Shown here: in pieces, positions 43,558 through 52,758 of the stretch | Layout of the letters: every line of letters begins with the position of its first letter | Numbering within the stretch: the first letter of the stretch is position 1 | DNA from: CBDUEF01 sp018063485 | GTDB lineage: Bacteria; Pseudomonadota; Alphaproteobacteria; Rhodobacterales; Rhodobacteraceae | Assembly (NCBI GenBank): GCA_037045435.1 | Contig: JBAOID010000016.1 | Location: forward strand, 62,001-126,000 | Reading direction: 5' to 3' | DNA: 64,000 nt | Made by a program: the position numbers and the translations under genes | The notes under the pieces: model-generated | The model's input: only the letters and a program-made list of their open reading frames with translations | The model's database searches: none | What the model was told of the DNA's origin: nothing

Positions 43558-44250
43558 TCATGTCACTTGCATGACCTGTCCCGTATCCAGCCTCTTGATA
43601 AAATCAACGGCACTTCCGTTCCAGTGATATGCAAAATGCGCCCCTTGCGTTGGGATTGGCACCACATCCGGCCAGAACGCGGCGATACAATTGCCGCCCG
43701 CAAACCTGACGCTCGGCCAAGTGATGCCGTCTGACCCAGCCGCGCGGCGCTGGGCACCGAACACCTGCGAGGGGCCATAGTGGTCGGGGTGCAGCAGGTC
43801 TGCCCTCCCTGTGACATCATCCATGTCGGCGTCCACCGAACCGATCAACTCGCGGAACTGCGAGGTCCAGCCGGGCGCTTCATCCGTGGCCTGCATGGTC
43901 TTGCTGTGATGATGGATGGTCTCGGCGATCGCCACTTCGGTGCTGTCGCCCGCGTAATACAGGCCAAACGTCCCATCGGTGAACCGACCGGGGCGCCGCG
44001 GTGAGCAATGCACGAAGGGCGCCATCACCCAACTGGCGCCGGGACCAGTGACGCGCCGGGCCAGCGGCACCTTCGCCAACTCGCCAATGCTGTCTCTGAT
44101 GCGCGGGTTGAACTTGGCCTCGGCTGAGGCCAGCGCCTCCCAATCTGCGGGATCAGCGATGTCCTCGAACAGGTCGATCGGCGGATAGATCGAGCGGATG
44201 ATCCTGGCACTGCGCGGCCAGATTACGCGGCGCACCGGCGCTGTCACCAT
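43558..44250 (-). CDS. RES-domain toxin (NAD+ phosphorylase family)
   Basis: 230 residues, larger than the usual 150-180. RES core: RFTDGTFGLYYAGDSTEVAIAETIHHHSKTM, with Glu in TEVAIAE, an upstream Arg, and a later Ser (ITWPSVRFAGGNCIAAFWPDVV). RES toxins such as MbcT and ParT destroy or transfer NAD+. Overlaps the antitoxin gene by 7 nt, placed second as in other Xre-RES pairs. The N-terminal 50 residues (RVIWPRSARIIRSIYPPIDLFEDI) are part of the longer RES subfamily. Confidence 0.85.
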   Translation of the reverse strand: MVTAPVRRVIWPRSARIIRSIYPPIDLFEDIADPADWEALASAEAKFNPRIRDSIGELAKVPLARRVTGPGASWVMAPFVHCSPRRPGRFTDGTFGLYYAGDSTEVAIAETIHHHSKTMQATDEAPGWTSQFRELIGSVDADMDDVTGRADLLHPDHYGPSQVFGAQRRAAGSDGITWPSVRFAGGNCIAAFWPDVVPIPTQGAHFAYHWNGSAVDFIKRLDTGQVMQVT

Positions 44251-44657
44251 GCGCCGCGCTCAGCGTCCAGATAGCTGCGCAGGTCGATCAGGTCGGTGAT
44301 TTCGCCGCGCATCATGATGTCAAGCGCACTTTGGCCGTTGAAGTCCGTGTTCGGCTTTCTGATCCAGTCATAGCCTCGGGCGGGATCGCTGAAAAGATAG
44401 CGCAGACCTTTGTGGATTCCCATAAGGATGGCCATCCTTGCCCGAAGATCACGGTCAATCCGGCCGATACTGGCTTCTTTCCAGCGCGCCCATGTGCGCT
44501 GGGCCATATCACCCAGGAGGGTTCGGGCCTCGACGTCGCTGAGCTGCCAGACGCGGAACAGGTTCACTGTAGTGCGCGCAAGGGCTGCTGCCTCTTCGTC
44601 GGTGACGGAGGGAAGGTCTGGGCGGGCGGCTGTTGGATGGATCATGGCAAATTGCAT
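44244..44657 (-). CDS. Xre/MbcA/ParS-type antitoxin (DUF2384)
   Basis: 137 residues. N-terminal helical Xre-like part (EEAAALARTTVNLFRVWQLSDVEARTLLGDMAQRTWARWKEA), then the toxin-binding domain LRARMAILMGIHKGLRYLFSDPARGYDWIRKPNTDFNGQSALDIMMRGEITDLIDLRSYLDAERGAW, standard for antitoxins paired with RES toxins. AAAGGAGAG ribosome site before ATG 44657. Expected to bind the operator and repress the operon. Confidence 0.88.
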   Translation of the reverse strand: MQFAMIHPTAARPDLPSVTDEEAAALARTTVNLFRVWQLSDVEARTLLGDMAQRTWARWKEASIGRIDRDLRARMAILMGIHKGLRYLFSDPARGYDWIRKPNTDFNGQSALDIMMRGEITDLIDLRSYLDAERGAW

Positions 44658-44692
44658 AGATTCTCTCCTTTGACATCAATGTAGAGATTAAG

Positions 44693-44704
44693 TGCCATTT
44701 GGCA
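44693..44704. promoter_or_regulatory. Candidate operator of the RES/Xre operon
   Basis: TGCCA-TT-TGGCA, a short inverted repeat 36 nt upstream of the antitoxin start, in the expected promoter position. Short arms, so only suggestive. Confidence 0.3.
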
Positions 44705-45071
44705 AGTAGTGGTTTGGGGTGAGACCGGTTCTGTGATCGCCTCCAAGGCCGCACTTTCGGCATCGCCGCTGTTATCTCGCCCCCCCCCACAGCATCCCGC
44801 CTGCCATCAACCCATCCCGTACCCAGGCGCTCGCCTTCAAACAGTCGCCATGACTGCGCCGCGCGGAGTCAATCTGAACCACCCTCCGGTAAACCCCGGG
44901 GCGGTTCAGTCTACTTCTTTGGTGCCCGTTCCATAACGGTCAACTCTCCAAGAATATTGCCCTCCGGTAAAGCCTGAGGTTCAAGGTGTCACAGGTCGGC
45001 GTAAACAAACGAGAGCACCGAAGTCGCAAGGTGGCGACCGACCCAAACGGGGCCGGACGCCCTTCAGCCGA
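44705..45071. other. Intergenic stretch with a possible IS3-type end
   Basis: No gene supported. Around 44878-44912 the minus strand reads TGAACCGCCCCGGGGTTTACC then GGAGGG, resembling terminal repeats of IS3-group elements; no transposase sequence accompanies it. A run of nine C lies near 44781-44789. The end near 45040-45070 may contain the operon terminator, but no clear hairpin with T run is seen. Confidence 0.35.
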
Positions 45072-46559
45072 TTACCAGCCGCCCTCGGCGCGACGATTGT
45101 AGGGGTCGTTACCCAGATCGAAGACCAGGAGCTTGCGCTCGGTGAAGGTTTCCAGAAACCACTGGCTAAGCTCGCGGCCGACGCCGGATAATCCGGTGCC
45201 GCCGAACGGTGCCAACTGGTCCCAGTAGTTCGAGGTTTCGTTGATGTTGACCGAGCCGTGCGGCAGCGCCTCGCCGACCTGCCATGCGGTCGCCAGATCG
45301 CGGGTCCACAGCGAGGCGATCAGGCCAAGGCCGGTCTGGTGCGCGATACGGATCGCTTCCTCTGCCGAAGTGATCTTGATGATCGGGGCGACCGGGCCAA
45401 AGGTCTCTTCTTGGGCGATCAGCATGTCGGTGGTCACCCCGGTCAGGATGGTCGCGGGGTAATAGAGCCCCTGTTCCGGGCCGATCTGCTCGATCTGCGC
45501 CCCTTTCGCCCTTGCATCCTCGACATGCGCCTTCACCCGCGCCAGTGTTGCCGCGTTGCACAGCGGCCCCATTTGGGTGCCCTCATCCGCCGGATTGCCG
45601 ATTTTCAACTGGCGCGCGCGCTTCTTGAACTTCTCGACGAATTCGTCATGCACCGCCTCGTGCACCAGCAACCGCTCGGCCGAGGTGCAGACCTGCCCGG
45701 AGTAATAGAAGCAGCCGTTGATCGCACCTTCCACCGCCTTGTCGATATCGGCATCGGCGAGGATGATGAACGGGCCGTCGCCACCAAGCTCCAGCAGATG
45801 CGGGCGCAAGGCGCATTTCTCGGCGATCTTGCGGCCCGTCGCGGTCGATCCAGTGAAGAACACGCCATCAACGCCCTTGGCGTCGGTCAGGGCGGCGCCG
45901 ACGTCGCCCAAACCCTGCACGATGTTGATGACACCGTCCGGCAGCCCGGCCTTCTGGAAAATGTCGCCCATCATGGCGCAGACCACGGCGGAATACTCCG
46001 AGGGTTTCCAGATCACCGTGTTGCCCGACGCCGCGATATGCGCCAGCGCGATCGAGGAAATGTCGGTGGGGAAGTTGTAGGGCGTGATCACTGCCACCAC
46101 GCCCAGCGGGCGATGGGTCATCACCAGCCGCTTGTTGCGGGTGCGTTCCTGCGTCGAGGGGAAGGACAGCCCGCGGTGGCGCAGGATCTCTTCGGCTGCC
46201 TTGGACCAGGACGGGGCCGAATATTCGAACACTTCTTCGCGCGCATCCGTGATGGTCTTGCCGATCTCGGCGGTCAGCATCTGCGACATCGCTTCGGCGT
46301 GTTCGAGAAACAGCGCATGGATCCGGCGCATGATCTGCGCCCGCTCAATCACCGAAAGCCCGGCCCAGGCGGGCTGTGCCGCCCGCGCGGCCTGCACCGC
46401 ATCGGCCACGTCGGCGGCATTGCAGCGCCCGACCTTGTGCAGCAGGCGGCCATCATGCGGGCTGTTGACGTCAAAGGTTCCGGCGGAGCCTTGCCGCCAG
46501 ACGCCCGCGATCAGGGCACCCTTGGTCAGATCGGTCGATAGAGGAGAGAGGTCATTCAT
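45072..46559 (-). CDS. NAD(P)+-dependent aldehyde dehydrogenase
   Basis: 495 residues, ALDH superfamily. NFPTDISSIALAHIAASGNTVIWKPSE near residue 160, cofactor loop FFTGSTATGRKIAEK near 240, catalytic Glu in LLELGGDGPF near 262 and catalytic Cys in YYSGQVCTSAERLLV near 295. C-terminal NYWDQLAPFGGTGLSGVGRE. Last gene of a polyamine-type ABC operon, so it probably oxidises the aminoaldehyde made from the imported amine; it could also supply the PuuC-like step missing from the 11.8-20 kb amine operon. Substrate is an inference. Confidence 0.88.
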   Translation of the reverse strand: MNDLSPLSTDLTKGALIAGVWRQGSAGTFDVNSPHDGRLLHKVGRCNAADVADAVQAARAAQPAWAGLSVIERAQIMRRIHALFLEHAEAMSQMLTAEIGKTITDAREEVFEYSAPSWSKAAEEILRHRGLSFPSTQERTRNKRLVMTHRPLGVVAVITPYNFPTDISSIALAHIAASGNTVIWKPSEYSAVVCAMMGDIFQKAGLPDGVINIVQGLGDVGAALTDAKGVDGVFFTGSTATGRKIAEKCALRPHLLELGGDGPFIILADADIDKAVEGAINGCFYYSGQVCTSAERLLVHEAVHDEFVEKFKKRARQLKIGNPADEGTQMGPLCNAATLARVKAHVEDARAKGAQIEQIGPEQGLYYPATILTGVTTDMLIAQEETFGPVAPIIKITSAEEAIRIAHQTGLGLIASLWTRDLATAWQVGEALPHGSVNINETSNYWDQLAPFGGTGLSGVGRELSQWFLETFTERKLLVFDLGNDPYNRRAEGGW

Positions 46560-46588
46560 GATGGAGCCTTTCGGTCAGGGGCCGGCCT

Positions 46589-47446
46589 TCAGCGGCTGAG
46601 CCCAGGTTTTTCCCGTTGCACGAGCACCGAGACGAGGATGAGCAGGATCGAGGCGGCAACGATCAGCGCGCCCACGGCGTTGATCTCGGGCGTCAGACCG
46701 CGCCGCATGGTGGACCAGATGTACATCGGCAAGGTGTTGTCGCGTCCGGTCAGGAAGAAGGTCACCGGGATCTCGTCAAAGCTGAGCGTGAAGGACAGGA
46801 TGCCGGCACCGATCACCGCCGTGCGGATGTTTGGCAGCGTCACCAGAAAGAAGGTCTGCCAGCCTTTTGCCCCCAGATCGGCCGAAGCCTCGTCAAGGCT
46901 GCGCGGCAAACGTTGCAGCCGGGCATAGACCTGCGTCACCACCACGGCCAGCAAGGCCGTTGCATGGCCGATGATCACGGTTTCGAGGCTGAGGCCGAAC
47001 CCCATGAGCCGGAACAGGATCAGCATGGAAATCCCGGTGATGATGCCGGGAAGGGCGATCGGCAGCAGCACCAGCTTGCGGAAGATGCCCTTGCCCGGAA
47101 ACTCCAGCCGGTCAAGCGCCAGAGCCGCAGGCACCCCGATCAGTAACGTGAGCACCGTGGCCGAGAGCGCAACATAAAGCGAGTTTTGCAGCGCGGTGAT
47201 CAGCTGTTCGTTTTCAGCCAGCTTGCGATACCACTCCAGCGTGAAGCCGGACATCGGCCAGCTGAGCGACCGCGAGTTGTTGAAGCTGAACGCGACCAAT
47301 ACCGCGATTGGAATATAGAGGAAGGCAAGGATCAGCCCGGCGATCCCGATCCAGATCCAGCGGTCGGCGGCCTTTTGCAAGCGCCTGCTGAAGCGCGCGC
47401 CGGAAATCCTCACATCTGTCCGGGCGTCTGTCGGGGCGTTAGTCAT
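46589..47446 (-). CDS. ABC transporter permease, spermidine/putrescine type (PotC-like)
   Basis: 285 residues, six membrane segments (WIGIAGLILAFLYIPIAVLVAFSF, LYVALSATVLTLLIGVPAALAL, LVLLPIALPGIITGISMLILF). ATPase-contact loop RSLDEASADLGAKGWQTFFLVTLPNI. 4-nt overlap with the PotB-like gene. Substrate class from similarity of the whole set to polyamine/compatible amine importers. Confidence 0.9.
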   Translation of the reverse strand: MTNAPTDARTDVRISGARFSRRLQKAADRWIWIGIAGLILAFLYIPIAVLVAFSFNNSRSLSWPMSGFTLEWYRKLAENEQLITALQNSLYVALSATVLTLLIGVPAALALDRLEFPGKGIFRKLVLLPIALPGIITGISMLILFRLMGFGLSLETVIIGHATALLAVVVTQVYARLQRLPRSLDEASADLGAKGWQTFFLVTLPNIRTAVIGAGILSFTLSFDEIPVTFFLTGRDNTLPMYIWSTMRRGLTPEINAVGALIVAASILLILVSVLVQREKPGLSR

Positions 47447-48306
47447 GCGAACTTACCCTTGCCCAGACGTTCAAAGCGGTCGGAGGCCGAGATGATCGCC
47501 AAGACGATCACCAGCATCACCAGCGCCAGCGCCGACCCAAGCGGCCAGTTCAGCGATGCGCCAAACTGCGTGGCGATCACGTTCGAGATCATCATTCCGT
47601 CCGGCCCGCCGACCAGATAGGCCGCGATGAAATCGCCGAAGGCGAGGCAGAAGGTCATGGTAAAGCCAGCCACCACCCCCGGCAATGACAGCGGCAGGGT
47701 TACCTTGATGAAGGTCGCCGTCCGACCCAAGCCCAGATCGGCCGAGGCTTCCAAGAGGTTGCGCGGGATCTTCTCCAGCGCGGCATAGATCGGCATCACC
47801 ATGAAGGGGATGAACACATAGGTCAGCGTCACCACCATCGAGGTCTGGTTATAAAGGAAGATCGGCGAGGGTTCGGTCAGGATGCCGGTCGAGATCAGGA
47901 ACGAATTCAACACGCCCTCGGTGCCGAGGATGGTCTTCCAGGTGTAGGCGCGCAAGAGGTAGGAGACCCAGAGCGGCGCCACCACCGCCATGTAAAGCGT
48001 CAGCCGCAAGCCCGGGCTGCGGACCTTGTGGACAAGGAAATAGGCGTAAGGATAGGCCAGCAGCAGCGAAAACAGCGACACCAGGGCGGCGATCTTTATG
48101 GTGCGCGCCAGGGTGCGGAGGTATTGCGGATCGCCGATCAGCGTCAGGTAATTGCCGAACTGGAAGGCCGGGGCGAAGGTCGGGTATTGCTGTTCCCAAA
48201 AGCTGAACACGAACAGGATCGTGTAGGGCACGAACATGAACAGGACGACCCAGATCAGCGGCGGCGACAACGCCAGGAGCTTGCGCAGACGCGGCGGCAG
48301 GGTCAT
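47443..48306 (-). CDS. ABC transporter permease, spermidine/putrescine type (PotB-like)
   Basis: 287 residues. Membrane segments LIWVVLFMFVPYTILFVFSFW, IKIAALVSLFSLLLAYPYAYF, VVTLTYVFIPFMVMPIYAAL and others; loop NLLEASADLGLGRTATFIKVTLPLSLPGVVAGF is the EAA motif. Overlaps both neighbours by 4 nt. Confidence 0.9.
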   Translation of the reverse strand: MTLPPRLRKLLALSPPLIWVVLFMFVPYTILFVFSFWEQQYPTFAPAFQFGNYLTLIGDPQYLRTLARTIKIAALVSLFSLLLAYPYAYFLVHKVRSPGLRLTLYMAVVAPLWVSYLLRAYTWKTILGTEGVLNSFLISTGILTEPSPIFLYNQTSMVVTLTYVFIPFMVMPIYAALEKIPRNLLEASADLGLGRTATFIKVTLPLSLPGVVAGFTMTFCLAFGDFIAAYLVGGPDGMMISNVIATQFGASLNWPLGSALALVMLVIVLAIISASDRFERLGKGKFA

Positions 48307-49367
48307 GCGGTTGCCTCCGCCACGAAGCTCATGATCTTGTGCGGGGCGATTTCGACGGCGACGGGATCACCGGCTTGCGGCAGGTCGGTGGCGGCGTCGC
48401 TGATCTGAAGATCGACAAACACCTTGCCCGCGCCAAGATCGACAACAACCCGGGCAATGCTGCCGTGATAGAGCACCTCAGCAACCTTGCCGCGCAAAAG
48501 GTTTTCGCCGCCCGTGTCGCCCCGGTGCAATCTTGCCTTCTCGGGGCGGAAACCGAAAGTGTCGGCACCCGGCAGCAGGCTGCCCGCCTCCAGCATCAGG
48601 GGCTGGCCATGGCAGGCGATGCGCCCGTTGTCGATGCGCGAGGCGAAAAGGTTGGTGGTGCCGATGAAATCGGCGATGTAGGGGCTGCCCGGCCTGTCAT
48701 AAAGGCTTTGCGGCGCACCATCCTGCACGATCCGGCCGCGCCGCATGACGATCACCCGGTCCGACATGGTCAGGGCCTCGGTCTGGTCATGGGTTACCAT
48801 GATGAAGGTCAGTCCGACCTTATGGTGCAAATGGCGCAGCTCGAGCTGCATCGCCTCGCGCATGTTGGCGTCCAGCGCCGACAACGGCTCGTCGAGCAAC
48901 AGCACCTTGGGCCGCCGCACGATGGCGCGGGCCAGAGCCACCCGCTGACGCTGGCCGCCCGAAAGCTGGTGCGGCTCGACAGCGATCTTGTCGGCAAGCC
49001 CGACCAGATCAAGCACCTCGCGGACCTTGGTTTCGACCTCGCGCTTCGGCACCCCGGCTACGCGCAGGCCATAGCCCACGTTCTTGCCAACCGTCATGTG
49101 CGGAAACAGGGCATAGTCCTGAAACAGCATGTTCACGGCCCGGCGGTTCGGCGGCAGGTCGGTCACATCCTCGCCGTCCAGCCAGATCCGGCCAGCGGTT
49201 GGGTCTTCAAATCCGCCTATCATGCGCAGAAGGGTGGATTTGCCACAGCCCGACGGGCCCAGCAGGGTCAGGAACTCGCCCTCACGCACTGTGAGCGATA
49301 CATCATCGACACCGGTCACCAGACCAAAGCGCTTTGAAAGTCCGTCCAGACGGATGATGTCGGTCAT
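48303..49367 (-). CDS. ABC transporter ATP-binding protein, spermidine/putrescine type (PotA-like)
   Basis: 354 residues. Walker A LLGPSGCGKSTLLRMIGGF near residue 38, Q-loop NMLFQDYALFPHMTV, signature LSGGQRQRVALARAIV near 138, Walker B VLLLDEPLSALD, switch VTHDQTEAL. The C-terminal 110 residues form the TOBE domain (FGFRPEKARLHRGD). Energises the permease pair. 60 nt after the binding-protein gene, the largest gap in the operon. Confidence 0.93.
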   Translation of the reverse strand: MTDIIRLDGLSKRFGLVTGVDDVSLTVREGEFLTLLGPSGCGKSTLLRMIGGFEDPTAGRIWLDGEDVTDLPPNRRAVNMLFQDYALFPHMTVGKNVGYGLRVAGVPKREVETKVREVLDLVGLADKIAVEPHQLSGGQRQRVALARAIVRRPKVLLLDEPLSALDANMREAMQLELRHLHHKVGLTFIMVTHDQTEALTMSDRVIVMRRGRIVQDGAPQSLYDRPGSPYIADFIGTTNLFASRIDNGRIACHGQPLMLEAGSLLPGADTFGFRPEKARLHRGDTGGENLLRGKVAEVLYHGSIARVVVDLGAGKVFVDLQISDAATDLPQAGDPVAVEIAPHKIMSFVAEATA

Positions 49368-49427
49368 CTTGATCCACTCCAGGGGAAAGGGGGGGGCTGA
49401 CGGGCCAAGGCCGCCAGCCCCAGCCGG

Positions 49428-50483
49428 TCACTGTGACTTGACGGCGTTCCAGGCGTTGGCGTAATCGCCCAGACGCGGCCCGAGGTTTTCCCATAGCAAC
49501 AGGCTGTCAAGGTAGGCCGGGTCATCCTGATGCAGTGCCACATATTGTTCGGGCGTCATGCAGGCCTTGGCCGCAACCGGGTTGGATGCCGAATAGCCGG
49601 TGATCGCCGACATCCCGCACTGGCCCTGTTCGCTGATCGCCATTTCAAGGAACTTGTAGGCGCATTCCTCGTTCGGGGTTCCTGCGACGATCATCCAGTT
49701 GTCCACCCAGCCTTCGGCGTTTTCGGTCGGGATGAATTCCTTTACATCAATGCCGTCGGCCTTGAGCTGCCCCGATTGGTAGCCGGCCCAGGTATTGGAA
49801 ATCCAGATTTCGCCCGATTTGTACAGATCGACCAATTCGCCTGCCGTGGACCAGTATTTGCGGATCAGCGGCTTTTGCTCCAGCAGCTTGGCCTGCGCCG
49901 CCGCAATCTGCTCATCGGTCAGGTTGTAGATGTCCATGTCGCCATTCAGCCGCGCCGCGACGTAGATGGCGCTCTTGTCATCCCACAGCGAGACATGGCC
50001 GGCCAGCGCCGGATCCCACAGCGCGGCAATCGAGGTGGGCGGAGTCGGGAACTTGTCGACCAGATACATGAAGGCAATCGCACCCCAGGAAAACGGCACG
50101 CCGTAAACCTGGTCACCGGAATTGATGCCCTCGGCCTTGCGGAATTTCTCATAGACCTCGCCCCAGCGTGGCAGCCTGGCGGTGTCGATCGGCTGCACGA
50201 ATCCGGCGGCAATCAGTGGCGCGGTGCTGTCGATGGCGGGCGACACGAGGTCGAACACGCCGCCACCTGCCGCCAGTTTCGGGGCGAAATCGTCGTTCGA
50301 GCCGACATAGGTCGCGCTGACCTTGCAACCGCTCGCCGCCTCGAACGGGGCGATGAAGCTGGTGTCGGCATAGCCTTCCCAGGTCAGGATGTTCAACTCG
50401 CCGCCTGCCAGCGCCGGGGTCACACCGGCTGCAAGCACCGCCACGGCGCCAAGGGTGCCGGTCAATTTCTTGGTAATCTTCAT
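49428..50483 (-). CDS. Periplasmic polyamine-type solute-binding protein (PotD-like)
   Basis: 351 residues. Signal peptide KLTGTLGAVAVLAAGVTPALAG; mature GELNILTWEGYADTSFIAPFEAASGCKVSATYVGSNDDFAPKLAAGGGVFDLVSPA is typical of PotD/PotF. Later blocks SWGAIAFMYLVDKFPTPPTSIAALWDP and SGEIWISNTWAGYQSGQLK carry aromatic and acidic residues of the ligand pocket. Start ATG overlaps the AAA+ regulator stop (ATGA), so regulator and transporter share a transcript. Confidence 0.9.
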   Translation of the reverse strand: MKITKKLTGTLGAVAVLAAGVTPALAGGELNILTWEGYADTSFIAPFEAASGCKVSATYVGSNDDFAPKLAAGGGVFDLVSPAIDSTAPLIAAGFVQPIDTARLPRWGEVYEKFRKAEGINSGDQVYGVPFSWGAIAFMYLVDKFPTPPTSIAALWDPALAGHVSLWDDKSAIYVAARLNGDMDIYNLTDEQIAAAQAKLLEQKPLIRKYWSTAGELVDLYKSGEIWISNTWAGYQSGQLKADGIDVKEFIPTENAEGWVDNWMIVAGTPNEECAYKFLEMAISEQGQCGMSAITGYSASNPVAAKACMTPEQYVALHQDDPAYLDSLLLWENLGPRLGDYANAWNAVKSQ

Positions 50484-51922
50484 GTCGTTGTTCCTCGCTT
50501 GTTGGTGGATGGATCGGACAACGTAGCGTCCGGCGGTTCAGCCGTCTTTCGCACGATTGTCCCGATATTCACGCCCAGGGCCTTGGCGGCCTTTCTCTTG
50601 CTTCCGTGAATTCTGATGGCCTTGTCGATCAGCGCCGCCTCGTAACGCCTGAGTTCAGCCCGAAGATCGAACATCGCCCCGGCCGGCATTGCCCCGACCG
50701 GCATTGCTCCGTCGCCTGCAACGCCCGGAATATCCATTGGTGCCAGCAGATCGGCAAAGATTTCCTCGATGTTCTGCGCATCATCGGCGAAGATCGCAGC
50801 CTTTTGCACGATGTTCAGCAGCTCTCTGATATTGCCGGGAAAGCTGTAGTCGACCAAGAGGTCGCGATAGCGCTTGGGCAAGATCATCGGCGTCTGGCGG
50901 CGCAGGTTGAAGGTCTGCAAGAACCGCGCGGTCAGGTGCCCGATCAGGGCGGGCATGTCGCGCAGCGGTGGCACCGCCAGCACGATCACCGCAAGTCGGA
51001 AGTAGAGATCGGCCCGGAACCTGCCCGCACGCACCATCTGACGAAGATCGCGGTTTGTGGCAGCAATCACCCGCACATTGGCCATCCGCCCCTGCAGGCC
51101 CCCGATGCGCATCGCCAGACCGTCTTCCAGAAACCCCAGAAGCCGCGCCTGAGCGCCCAGCGGAATCTCTCCCACCTCATCCAGAAACAGCGTGCCGCCC
51201 TCGGCCTGCTCCAGCAAGCCGGGGCGCAGATCGCCGTCCGCCCCCTTTTCATAGCCGAACAACGCCTCGTCAAAGCGCGCATCGGGGTAAGAGGCACAGT
51301 TCACCACGACGAAAGGATCGCGAGCGTCCGCGACACTGCCGTGCAGGAAGCGCGCCACCTCGGATTTTCCGACCCCGGATTCGCCGGTGATCAGGATGCG
51401 CATCCCCTGGCGCATGGCACGTTCGCCGCGCGACAGGGTCTGATGCAACTCGGGGCTCAGGCGCCGTTGGGCGGCAAAATCCGGTCGCGTGCGGTTTGCC
51501 GACAGGAAGCGGACATTGTTGCCCGATGCAGCACCGCAAGCGCGTTCAGGGCGATGGCGGATCGCCTCGACGTCGCGCAGGACGATGACCTCAGGCGTTG
51601 CCTGATCAACAAGCTGGCGTGCGGTGGCCATGATCTGCGCCCCGTCCCGCGCTCTGAACAAGACATCCCGCTGGCGTTGTCCGAAGCGGGTGGCAAAAAG
51701 TGCTGCCCATTCCGGCACATCTGCCAGCAGACTGTCGGCGCGAAGGCCGACACTGCCAGTGGGAATATCAAGGATGCGGCAGGCTTCAGCGTTTGCGCTG
51801 ACCATGATGCCATCGGGTGTCAGGCACAAAATGCCATCGTCAAGCAGGTCAAGCCGGGCCGCCGCGTCCTCGGGGGTTGTCGCGCCGAACAAGGGGTGCG
51901 TCGGCCAAAGCGCCTGCGTCAT
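50480..51922 (-). CDS. PAS-AAA+-Fis transcriptional regulator lacking the GAFTGA loop
   Basis: 480 residues from ATG 51922 (MTQALWPTHPLFG), which overlaps the PAS gene stop (ATGA). PAS-like domain near residues 20-120 (LLDDGILCLTPDGIMVSANAEACRIL). AAA+ core: Walker A ITGESGVGKSEVARFLHG, LFGYEKGADGDLRPGLLEQAEGGTLFLDEVGEIPL with Walker B, VRVIAATNRDLRQMVRAGRFRADLYFRL (arginine finger region). C-terminal Fis helix-turn-helix IHGSKRKAAKALGVNIGTIVRKT. The sigma-54 contact motif GAFTGA is missing: EKGA is followed by DGDLRPG, a four-residue loss. Such proteins (TyrR, Rhodobacter capsulatus NtrC) work with sigma-70 or as repressors. Likely controls its own operon. Confidence 0.85.
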   Translation of the reverse strand: MTQALWPTHPLFGATTPEDAAARLDLLDDGILCLTPDGIMVSANAEACRILDIPTGSVGLRADSLLADVPEWAALFATRFGQRQRDVLFRARDGAQIMATARQLVDQATPEVIVLRDVEAIRHRPERACGAASGNNVRFLSANRTRPDFAAQRRLSPELHQTLSRGERAMRQGMRILITGESGVGKSEVARFLHGSVADARDPFVVVNCASYPDARFDEALFGYEKGADGDLRPGLLEQAEGGTLFLDEVGEIPLGAQARLLGFLEDGLAMRIGGLQGRMANVRVIAATNRDLRQMVRAGRFRADLYFRLAVIVLAVPPLRDMPALIGHLTARFLQTFNLRRQTPMILPKRYRDLLVDYSFPGNIRELLNIVQKAAIFADDAQNIEEIFADLLAPMDIPGVAGDGAMPVGAMPAGAMFDLRAELRRYEAALIDKAIRIHGSKRKAAKALGVNIGTIVRKTAEPPDATLSDPSTNKRGTTT

Positions 51923-52752
51923 GCCGCGTCCCCCGCTGCGCGGCCAAACGACCTGAGGATCGCGCCGCCACCGGCACGCGGCGAGATCAGCCATTCGCCA
52001 CCCGCGTCATCGGCAAGCAAACCGCCCGGCCCGCCTTTGACCACCGACGCAAGAAGCTGCGCCCTCGGGCTCGTCGCCGAGCCGCTTTCGGTCGGCATCA
52101 GAAGATCGCCAACGGCCTGGCCAAGGCAGTCGTCAGTGGCGCGCTTCAACACATCTGAGGCCGGCTGGTTGATCACCTGAACCCTTTGATCCGCGCTCAA
52201 GGCAAAGAGCGGGAAATCGACGACCGACAACAGTGCCAGCGCCGCGTCCAGCCGCTGCTGCACCTCCATTTCGCGGCGTCGGTGCTTGCCAACATCGCGG
52301 ACGATGCCGAACATGCGCAAGAGCCTGCCTTGCTCGATATGGGCTCGAATATCGTTCTCGACATAAATTTCGACACCGTCGTAACGCCGGTCGAGGGCCG
52401 GGGCTGCGTCCACTTCGAACCCGTTGGCCAACAGGTTGAGAACAAGCTCCTCATTCTGCTGATTGCGCGGAAAAATCTCGTGAACCGGCCTTTCGGTGAG
52501 GATCAGACCGGAGTCGAGCAGATAAAGCTGCGCCATCGCAGGGTTGGCGAAACGCCAGAACGGCAGGTTTTCAAAAACCTGGTGAACCACCTCGTGGTCG
52601 GGCGCGGTCAGGTCGACCGGGATTCGGAATTCCATGCACCAACAGGCATCACTGGACGCCGCCATAACGCCTTCGAGGATGCGTTTGTCGATATCAGCGC
52701 CGGTGGGCTTGATAGGGGACGCGGGTGAGATCAGCGAGAATGATTCGTTCAT
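51919..52752 (-). CDS. PAS-domain sensor protein, partner of the AAA+ regulator
   Basis: 277 residues, no output domain. Two PAS-like units: residues about 30-150 (SSDACWCMEFRIPVDLTAPDHEVVHQVFENLPFWRFANPAMAQLY, with VEIYVENDIRAHIEQGRLLRMFGIVRDVGKHRRREMEVQQRLDAALALL leading into a linker helix) and about 170-260 (DFPLFALSADQRVQVINQPASDVLKRATDDCLGQAVGDLL). Cytoplasmic. First gene of the seven-gene operon, ATGA-coupled to the AAA+ gene, so the two probably act as a split sensor-regulator. An inverted repeat lies 6 nt before its start. Ligand unknown. Confidence 0.75.
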   Translation of the reverse strand: MNESFSLISPASPIKPTGADIDKRILEGVMAASSDACWCMEFRIPVDLTAPDHEVVHQVFENLPFWRFANPAMAQLYLLDSGLILTERPVHEIFPRNQQNEELVLNLLANGFEVDAAPALDRRYDGVEIYVENDIRAHIEQGRLLRMFGIVRDVGKHRRREMEVQQRLDAALALLSVVDFPLFALSADQRVQVINQPASDVLKRATDDCLGQAVGDLLMPTESGSATSPRAQLLASVVKGGPGGLLADDAGGEWLISPRAGGGAILRSFGRAAGDAA

Positions 52753-52758
52753 GCATCA

